Source: Ahaetulla prasina (lineage: Eukaryota > Chordata > Lepidosauria > Squamata > Colubridae). Taken from it: a DNA stretch of 64,000 nt. Below, piece after piece: positions 62,501 to 64,000 of the stretch. A program made the position numbers and the translations under genes. The DNA is taken from assembly GCF_028640845.1 (NCBI RefSeq), contig NC_080546.1, positions 29,223,020 to 29,287,019 of the forward strand, read 5' to 3'. Position 1 is the first letter of the stretch; each line of letters starts with the position of its first letter. Below the pieces are notes generated by a model, which had not been told where the DNA came from, searched no databases, and saw only the letters and a list, made by a program, of their open reading frames with translations.

Positions 62501-64000
62501 ATTGTCAATAATGCAGAATATAGTGTACATCCACCACTGAAAGGTACATAACTTTATGACCACCCTGAAATGGAATATTTAAGGATTATCAGACTATTTA
62601 AAATTAAAATCTGGTGAAAAGCCAAGAATCTGCTCAGTAATTAATTCCACTTTATTTACTGGGACTTCACTTGAAAGAGAAATTGTGTAGGATACGCAGG
62701 GAAAAAGTTCCTTGCAGATTTTCTGATCATGTGGATGCCCATAGTAATTGTAATGACACAAGCTTCACTCTTCTTCCAGATAAAATGAGCAAAGAGCATG
62801 CCACAGAGAAGAGGGAGTCGGGCTGTTCTCCAGAGCACCTGAGGGTAGAACAAGAAGCAATGGGTGGAAACTGATCAAGGAAAGAAGCAACTTAGAACTA
62901 AGGAGAAATTTCCTGACAGTTAGAACAATTAATAAGTGGAACGACTTGCCTTCAGAAGTTGTGAATGCTCCAACACTGGAAATTTTTAAGAAAATGTTGG
63001 ATAACCATCTGACTGAGATGGTGTAGGGTTTCCTGCCTGGGCAGGGGGTTGGACTAGAAGGCCTCCAAGGTCCCTTCCAACTCTGATGTTATGTTATGTT
63101 ATGTTATAAAGTTGAACTCATTCCTTGTTCTGTGAAGCCAATGCATATGTATATACTATCAAAAATTCTATTGGTCTTGGAAGAAAGATGCCATTATCCC
63201 ATGTTTGCTCACATTATGGATTTCATTAGTAATACGGCTGGCATAAAAGCCAGTTAATCCAGTAAACATTGCTGTAAGTAAGATTATTTAAGAGCAGGGA
63301 TCTCCAAATCCCGTCCACGGTCTGGTACCAGTCCACGGCCTGTTGGGAACCAGGTCATGCAAGCAGCAAGTGCGCAAAGCTCCATTTGCACAAGTAGTGG
63401 GCGCGTGAGCACAAAACCATCTCCCACCCACTGCCAACACTGCCAGGCCATGAAGCTGGAAAGGTTGGGGGGGCCGCTGGCTTAAAGCACTGGCTGCAAT
63501 GAACATGGTAAGATATTTTAAAACAAATCCATGTAGCCTTTTATTACTTTTACTGAAATGCCTTTTCTCTCCTGCAGAGGGCAGCAGGATTTCAAATTCG
63601 GTGTCGATGGAAGTTCTGCTAATGAATGATTTTAAACTCATTGTCAATAATGCAGAATATAGTGTACATCCACCACTGAAAGGTACATAACTTTATGACC
63701 ACCCTGAAATGGAATATTTAAGGATTATCAGACTATTTAAAATTAAAATCTGGTGAAAAGCTAAGAATCTGCTCAGTAATTAATTCCACTTTATTTACTG
63801 GGACTTCACTTGAAAGAGAAATTGTGTAGGATACGCAGGGAAAAAGTTCCTTGCAGATTTTCTGATCATGTGGATGCCCATAGTAATTGTAATGACACAA
63901 GCTTCACTCTTCTTCCAGATAAAATGAGCAAAGAGCATGCCACAGAGATAGATGACATCAAGTCAACAGTCCATAAATTATTTGTAGCCCTTCACTTAGA
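16974..64000 (+). CDS. MCUB: MCUB (CCDC109B), N-terminal part; gene leaves at the right edge
   Basis: MCUB is the MCU paralogue of the mitochondrial inner-membrane calcium uniporter and lowers channel activity when it joins the MCU oligomer. Exons supported here are 16974-17120, 57259-57429, 62439-62543, 63578-63682 and 63919-64000 (continuing). They give an arginine-rich targeting peptide and most of the matrix N-terminal domain. The block [18 protein letters not shown] is diagnostic of the MCU/MCUB family, and [11 protein letters not shown] and KEHATE fit MCUB rather than MCU. The short exon 2 (about 24 codons in the family) was not found in the 40-kb gap. The coiled coils, membrane helices and pore motif lie outside the window. 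Exon 4 is duplicated, so the real transcript structure is uncertain. Confidence 0.9.
17561..19204. other. MCUB intron 1, nothing recognised
   Basis: AT-rich unique-looking intron sequence. I searched it for the missing exon 2 and found no acceptable candidate. Confidence 0.5.
19205..19410. mobile_element. Palindromic copy of the Penelope-like repeat
   Basis: It starts GAGATTCTCAGTCATCCAGG. The left arm runs from AGGTGCTTTTTCAAGAGGC to about 19318 and the complementary right arm ends AAAACACATTTGGGACAAC. A centre of about 15 bp separates the arms. Confidence 0.65.
19473..19720. mobile_element. hAT-like MITE
   Basis: The left end is CAGCAGTCCCCAACCTTT and the right end GGGGTTGGAGACCCCTG, imperfect inverted repeats. 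TTTTATAT and TTTTAAAT flank it (7 of 8 matching). Confidence 0.8.
19729..20837. other. MCUB intron, nothing recognised
   Basis: AT-rich DNA with an A/G-rich stretch at 20500-20590. No exon or repeat family recognised. Confidence 0.45.
20838..20950. mobile_element. Short MITE fragment
   Basis: Contains GACTTCAATTCCCAGAATTC and TCTCAACTTTGGCAAC, words typical of a common vertebrate hAT-like MITE. The ends are eroded. Confidence 0.5.
21042..21292. repeat. Long inverted repeat (hairpin)
   Basis: The left arm 21042-21125 starts CAACCACAATTCCCTCACTA. The right arm 21212-21292 is its reverse complement with a few mismatches and a small indel. The arms are about 80-84 bases and the spacer about 86. 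The right arm runs straight into a hAT-like fragment ending at 21487. Confidence 0.85.
21293..21487. mobile_element. hAT-like MITE fragment
   Basis: Ends with CCTTGAGTTTGACACCCCTG, the complement of the CAGGGGTGTCAAACTCAAGG start seen at 22901. The interior is GC-rich (GGGCCGGATC). Confidence 0.65.
21488..22895. other. MCUB intron
   Basis: Mostly AT-rich with no feature. At 21600-21720 a TATAAAACC box and GGGTTCTCTCTGGGTTCCGA resemble part of a promoter or LTR, but no paired ends were seen. Confidence 0.4.
22896..23110. mobile_element. hAT-like MITE, right end eroded
   Basis: Starts CAGGGGTGTCAAACTCAAGG, with GC-rich interior words shared with the copy at 21293. No clear right terminus. Confidence 0.6.
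23220..24872 (+). mobile_element. L1 LINE, internally deleted
   Basis: An ORF1-like start (ATG at 23369, [12 protein letters not shown]) is followed within about 250 bp by ORF2 C-terminal coding remnants (23612-23869 and 24155-24574). The latter holds [11 protein letters not shown], the CWRCNC zinc-like knuckle and [15 protein letters not shown], all typical of L1 ORF2 ends. A G-rich tract at 24763-24825 and an A-rich tail at 24850-24875 close it, as in L1 3' ends. Most of ORF1 and the endonuclease and reverse transcriptase domains are missing, so it is dead. Confidence 0.85.
24763..24825 (+). repeat. G-rich tract of the L1 3' UTR
   Basis: Several runs of four or more G on the + strand (GGGGGGGAGGGGG and similar). 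It could form a G-quadruplex. Such tracts are normal in L1 3' UTRs. Confidence 0.8.
24892..25017. mobile_element. Short hAT-like MITE
   Basis: From CAGAGGTGTCAAACCC to TTTAACACCCCTG. CTATACA flanks both sides, a probable target duplication. It lies at the end of the L1 tail. Confidence 0.75.
25018..26616. other. MCUB intron
   Basis: A 62-codon lysine-rich open frame at 25050-25238 has no recognised family and may be old LINE sequence. The rest shows nothing identifiable. Confidence 0.4.
26617..27050 (-). mobile_element. Penelope-like element fragment (inferred)
   Basis: The left end carries the recurrent GGTGCTTTTTCAGGAGGC sequence. The minus strand at 26786-27034 encodes [20 protein letters not shown], then [18 protein letters not shown]. 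This resembles the N-terminal part of Penelope-type reverse transcriptases, where a short helix-rich stretch contains a conserved IP-x-L. Only this fragment remains. The family assignment is from memory of the family and needs a search. Confidence 0.45.
27051..27835. other. MCUB intron, nothing recognised
   Basis: AT-rich unique-looking sequence. The 81-codon open frame at 27495-27740 has no recognised motif. Confidence 0.45.
27836..28230. mobile_element. CAGGTAGTCC-family MITE, copy 3
   Basis: Left end GGTATTCCTTAACTTATGAT, right end AAATCGAGAACTACTTG. Internal words match the family (TTGCCAAGCATCTGAATTTT). Confidence 0.8.
28231..28930. other. MCUB intron, nothing recognised
   Basis: A G run at 28270-28281; otherwise AT-rich. 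A CACAG acceptor-like site at 28742 followed by 13 open codons was considered for exon 2 and rejected. Confidence 0.45.
28931..29191 (+). mobile_element. tRNA-derived SINE of Sauria type
   Basis: The tRNA-like head has a B box GGTTCGAGCC at about 28991. The 3' part contains GTAAGCCGCCCTGAGTCTTC and GGGTATAAAT, typical of Sauria SINEs that share their tail with a LINE. It ends in a poly-A run at 29178-29191. Confidence 0.85.
29192..29849. other. MCUB intron, nothing recognised
   Basis: AT-rich sequence. A CTTCTTCAG acceptor-like site near 29540 is followed by about 40 open codons ([20 protein letters not shown]...), but the reading does not resemble any MCUB exon. Confidence 0.4.
29850..30005 (-). 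mobile_element. CORE/MIR-like SINE remnant
   Basis: Contains AATAGCCCTGTGAAATAGG, GACCCAAAGTCATCAG and CCTTAACCACTAGGC, the word order of an old squamate SINE with a MIR-like core. The orientation given is tentative. Confidence 0.55.
30147..30580. mobile_element. CAGGTAGTCC-family MITE, copy 4
   Basis: Left end GGCAGTCCTCAACTTCCAAC and right end GTAAGTTAAGGACTACTG, imperfect inverted repeats. Confidence 0.75.
30782..30964. mobile_element. hAT-like MITE with target duplication CTGTATGG
   Basis: Exact 8-bp CTGTATGG copies at 30774-30781 and 30965-30972. The left end is CAGGGGTCCCCAACCCCTGG; the right end has drifted. Confidence 0.8.
30973..34124. other. MCUB intron, long repeat-poor stretch
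   Basis: About 3.1 kb of AT-rich DNA with no recognised repeat, exon or RNA gene. It is the longest such stretch in the first 38 kb of the gene. Confidence 0.45.
34133..35084. mobile_element. hAT-like element, 952 bp, with perfect 8-bp target duplication CACTAGAC
   Basis: CACTAGAC occurs at 34125-34132 and again at 35085-35092. The ends are CAGGGGTTGGGAACC and GGTTGCCGACCCCTG, an imperfect inverted repeat. Inside, 34242-34280 is complementary to 34576-34615, making a large internal hairpin. A degenerate GAGAGACACATAAAGAG repeat fills 34720-34925. There is no transposase frame. Confidence 0.9.
34700..34925. repeat. Purine-rich simple repeat array
   Basis: A short CA run, then GA-rich units built on GAGAGACACATAAAGAG and GTGATACACAGAG, lying inside the hAT-like element. 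Confidence 0.85.
35093..35779. other. MCUB intron with short GGGTT pentamer run
   Basis: A run of about four GGGTT units at 35436-35458; otherwise nothing recognised. Confidence 0.5.
35785..36035 (-). mobile_element. tRNA-derived SINE
   Basis: On the minus strand it starts AGCCGCAGTGGCACTCTAAC, with a GTTAGAGTGCAGTACTGCAG tRNA-like head. The 3' region includes GGTTGATTCAGCCTTCCATC. It is a common squamate SINE. Confidence 0.8.
36041..37711. other. MCUB intron, nothing recognised
   Basis: AT-rich, with no exon or repeat family identified. Confidence 0.45.
37712..38473. mobile_element. CAGGTAGTCC-family MITE, copy 5, with extra internal DNA
   Basis: Left end GGCAGTCTATGCTTAACGG; right end AAGCGAGGACTACCTG followed by TA. 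At 762 bp it is about twice the size of its relatives. The region 37930-38250 is not shared with other copies and looks like an insertion. Confidence 0.65.
38575..38689. mobile_element. Left half of a Penelope-like palindrome interrupted by the DIRS-like element
   Basis: Starts GAGATTCTCAGTCATCCAGG and carries GGTGCTTTTTCAGGAGGC. The part 38634-38689 is the reverse complement of 44706-44766 on the other side of the 6-kb insertion. Confidence 0.65.
38703..38808 (+). repeat. Left inverted terminal repeat of the DIRS-like element
   Basis: Runs from GGGGGAAGATCATCCATG to CTCCCCAGTTCGAC. Its complement is at 44527-44632. Confidence 0.9.
39100..40110. repeat. Degenerate tandem array, about 13 units of roughly 76 bp
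   Basis: A recurring core like GCAGCAGGAGTGCTCATG followed by GAGCCAGGCTGCCTG appears near 39156, 39228, 39293, 39373, 39434, 39521, 39597, 39675, 39746, 39825, 39909, 39985 and 40075. Between cores are words such as GCGGCTAGCGC and GCGCAAGGCGCC. Spacing is 61-90 bases. It lies in the left third of the DIRS-like element, where gag or a leader would be. A minus-strand open frame here (39042-39449) follows the repeat and shows no gag motif. Confidence 0.75.
41318..41400. repeat. AG and AAAT microsatellites
   Basis: A GAGAGA run to about 41352, followed by AAATA-type repeats to 41400, inside the DIRS-like body. Confidence 0.9.
44343..44437. repeat. Internal complementary region joining both outer ends
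   Basis: 44343-44380 is complementary to the left terminus (TCCAGCGTATAGGGGGAAGA...). 44380-44437 is complementary to the right terminus (...GGTAAGACCAACGCCCCAT). The switch occurs at about 44379-44381. Confidence 0.85.
44527..44632 (-). repeat. Right inverted terminal repeat of the DIRS-like element
   Basis: The reverse complement of 38703-38808. The outer extension 44633-44675 is unique to this end apart from its complement in the internal region. Confidence 0.9.
44676..44770. mobile_element. Right half of the interrupted Penelope-like palindrome
   Basis: TTTCAGGAGCCAACTGG continues the left flank across the insertion. CTGAAAAAGCACCTTTGGGG begins the complement of 38634-38689. Confidence 0.65.
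45565..45792. mobile_element. CAGGTAGTCC-family MITE, copy 6, internally deleted
   Basis: TA-flanked; starts CAGGTAGTCACAACC and ends GTGAGGACTATCTG. At 228 bp it lacks the middle of the family consensus. Confidence 0.8.
45793..49689. other. MCUB intron, nothing recognised
   Basis: AT-rich, with a TCTCC-rich microsatellite at 46100-46160. Open frames at 48411-48708 on both strands have no recognised motif. Confidence 0.45.
49690..50545. mobile_element. Fold-back element with CAACTCGC-type subrepeats
   Basis: The left end has GGACAACTCAACATAGCCAA and the right end the complementary GCAAGTTGGCTGTGTTGATT. The interior is rich in GTGGGCAGAGTG words, then their C-rich complements (CACTGCTCACTCACC). 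It shares its ends with 53090-53460. The 110-140 codon open frames inside follow the repeat and are not genes. Confidence 0.6.
50546..50813. mobile_element. hAT-like MITE
   Basis: From CAGAGGTGTCAAACTAAATT to TTGTGCTTGACATCCCTG. The flanks TCCTGGAA and TCCTAGAT are a probable decayed target duplication. Confidence 0.7.
50814..51599. other. MCUB intron, nothing recognised
   Basis: AT-rich unique-looking sequence. Confidence 0.45.
51640..51925 (-). mobile_element. tRNA-derived SINE
   Basis: On the minus strand the head reads GGGGCGCAGTGGCCTAGAGA, with a B-box-like GTTCGATCCTAG. A C run lies at 51678-51688. It differs from the SINEs at 12 kb and 35.8 kb. Confidence 0.75.
51961..53089. other. 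MCUB intron, nothing recognised
   Basis: AT-rich; poly-T at 52551-52566. No exon identified. Confidence 0.45.
53090..53460. mobile_element. Fold-back element made of about 20-bp subrepeats
   Basis: 53097-53300 is a run of variants of GGCCAACTCGCTGTGGCCAT. 53376-53450 has the complementary words (GTTGAGTTATCCCGCAGCAG, GGTTGGCTGTGG). Ends related to those of the 49690-50545 element. Confidence 0.7.
53461..55215. other. MCUB intron, nothing recognised
   Basis: AT-rich. A short direct repeat of TTTGGGTTCTATGCTGGTAT occurs at 54027-54067. Confidence 0.5.
55216..55594. mobile_element. CAGGTAGTCC-family MITE, copy 7
   Basis: Starts CAGGTTGTCCTAGACTTAAG and ends near GTGGAGATGACCTATA. Internal AATATGAGTTAGTTGCCAAG matches the family. 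Confidence 0.75.
55925..56042. mobile_element. Short hAT-like MITE
   Basis: Start GAGTGTCAAACACACGGC, end CCAGTTTAACACTTCTG. It is decayed but has the same end pattern as the copy at 24892. Confidence 0.55.
56043..57258. other. MCUB intron before exon 3
   Basis: No repeat or extra exon recognised. The last 40 bases are T-rich and end in TTTGCAG, the exon 3 acceptor. Confidence 0.5.
57259..57429 (+). CDS. MCUB: MCUB exon 3: first half of the MCU N-terminal domain
   Basis: The acceptor is TTTGCAG at 57252-57258 and the donor is GTACTA at 57430. It begins with two bases of a split Glu codon, then [25 protein letters not shown], and [20 protein letters not shown], and ends VEVFTT plus one base. 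This is the ubiquitin-like beta-grasp part of the matrix domain. The residues after ERCQF ([10 protein letters not shown]) are closer to MCUB than to MCU. No stop or frameshift is present. Confidence 0.95.
58126..58220. mobile_element. CAGGTAGTCC-family MITE, copy 8, right-end fragment
   Basis: CACTGTTGTAACTTCAAGCA then AAATTGAGGACTACC; the left half is missing. Confidence 0.65.
58221..60329. other. MCUB intron 3, nothing recognised
   Basis: The stretch 58430-59750 has a more even base composition than its surroundings. Translated in all + frames it shows stops at about the random rate, so I do not call a pseudogene. It could be an old retroelement piece. Confidence 0.4.
60330..61979 (+). 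mobile_element. CR1-type LINE, 5'-truncated, ORF2 with frameshifts
   Basis: The stretch 60416-60913 encodes reverse transcriptase blocks [34 protein letters not shown] and [13 protein letters not shown]. After frameshifts near 60905 and 61080 the FADDTKL catalytic block appears at about 61099-61120. The C-terminal part follows at 61357-61899 ([17 protein letters not shown], ending NHLTEMV). The tail carries the usual GGTTGGACTAGAAGG motif and ends in an ATGTT microsatellite at 61957-61980. The element is broken and cannot encode a working protein. Its last 300 bp or so were copied again at 62800-63110. Confidence 0.92.
61957..61980 (+). repeat. ATGTT terminal microsatellite of the CR1
   Basis: Four to five ATGTT units end the CR1 3' tail. 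The duplicated copy is at about 63087-63108. Confidence 0.9.
62157..62346. mobile_element. hAT-like MITE (unit 1 of the tandem duplication)
   Basis: CAGGGATCTCCAAATCCCGT at the left and GGTTGGGGGGGCCGCTGG at the right. It lies about 90 bp upstream of exon 4. The same element is at 63296-63485 in unit 2, so the insertion predates the duplication. Confidence 0.7.
62439..62543 (+). CDS. MCUB: MCUB exon 4, upstream copy
   Basis: The acceptor is CTCCTGCAG at 62430-62438 and the donor is GTACAT at 62544. It is 105 bp, starting with two bases of a split codon and ending with one base of the next, so it is a symmetric exon. It reads [20 protein letters not shown], then [14 protein letters not shown]. 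It joins exon 3 in frame. An identical second copy lies 1139 bp downstream; using both would add 35 residues without breaking the frame. Confidence 0.9.
62780..62874 (+). pseudogene. MCUB: Broken extra copy of MCUB exon 5 fused to CR1 sequence
   Basis: After the acceptor CTTCCAG at 62773-62779, 27 to 30 bases match exon 5 (KMSKEHATE). The duplication breakpoint then switches into CR1 ORF2 tail sequence. In the exon frame it reads on to a TGA at 62872. There is no exon 5 donor, so this copy could only be skipped or would truncate the protein. Confidence 0.85.
63296..63485. mobile_element. hAT-like MITE (unit 2 of the tandem duplication)
   Basis: The duplicate of 62157-62346, in the same position relative to exon 4. 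Confidence 0.7.
63578..63682 (+). CDS. MCUB: MCUB exon 4, downstream copy
   Basis: It is identical in coding sequence and splice sites to the exon at 62439. It lies in the second unit of a 1.13-kb tandem duplication and directly precedes the intact start of exon 5. Either copy alone would give a normal reading frame; both together would repeat part of the N-terminal domain. Confidence 0.85.
63919..64000 (+). CDS. MCUB: MCUB exon 5 (start; cut by window edge)
   Basis: The acceptor is CTTCCAG at 63912-63918. The split codon gives Asp, then [20 protein letters not shown] and FVALHL. It matches the MCUB segment that leads into the first coiled coil. The exon runs past the right end of the window. 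Confidence 0.9.

Larger units (their letters stand above)
61673..63949 (+). repeat. Tandem duplication of about 1.13 kb carrying MCUB exon 4
   Basis: Unit 1 is 61673-62799 and unit 2 is 62800-63938. Each holds the last 300 or so bases of a CR1 element, a hAT-like MITE, the whole of exon 4 with its splice sites, and the start of exon 5. The breakpoints share TGCCACAGAGA, once in the CR1 and once in exon 5. I count four substitutions (near 61684, 61815, 62353, 62621) and one 12-bp indel near 62110, the copy-2-specific bases lying at about 63237-63248. Identity is therefore above 99 percent, and the event is younger than the CR1 and hAT insertions. Confidence 0.95.

Overview
The window is non-coding-rich vertebrate nuclear DNA, most likely from a squamate reptile and plausibly a snake. 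It has split genes with GT-AG introns, one isolated CpG island in an AT-rich background, and a dense mix of CR1 and L1 LINEs, tRNA-derived SINEs, hAT-like and mariner-like MITEs, a Penelope-like family and a DIRS-like retrotransposon. No bacterial, viral or CRISPR features were seen.

Two protein genes are present, both on the + strand. From 918 to 6080 lie the last eight coding exons of SEC24B, a COPII coat cargo adaptor; they splice in frame to about 337 residues ending at a TGA. A 3' UTR and intergenic interval follows, up to a CpG island at about 16.54-17.56 kb. That island contains the first coding exon of MCUB (CCDC109B), the MCU-related subunit of the mitochondrial calcium uniporter. 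SEC24B followed by MCUB is the same order as on human 4q25, which supports both names. MCUB continues to the right edge: exon 1 at 16974-17120, exon 3 at 57259-57429, exon 4 present twice (62439-62543 and 63578-63682), and the start of exon 5 at 63919. The short exon 2 expected between 17.1 and 57.3 kb was not found.

The 40-kb first part of the MCUB gene is intron filled with repeats. The most notable is a roughly 6-kb decayed element at 38690-44675. It has 106-bp inverted terminal repeats and an internal region complementary to both outer ends joined together, which is the hallmark of DIRS-type tyrosine-recombinase retrotransposons. It carries a degenerate array of about 76-bp units near its left end and sits inside a palindromic Penelope-like copy. 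Other contents are an internally deleted L1 at 23.2-24.87 kb, a 5'-truncated CR1 at 60.33-61.98 kb, at least four hAT-like copies with 8-bp target duplications, and eight copies of a MITE with CAGGTAGTCCTCGACTTA-like ends.

The most interesting locus is at the right edge. A 1.13-kb tandem duplication runs from inside the CR1 tail to inside MCUB exon 5, with an 11-bp identity at the breakpoints. It duplicates the whole in-frame 105-bp exon 4 and leaves a broken extra copy of exon 5. It is either a recent structural change in MCUB or a haplotype assembly error.
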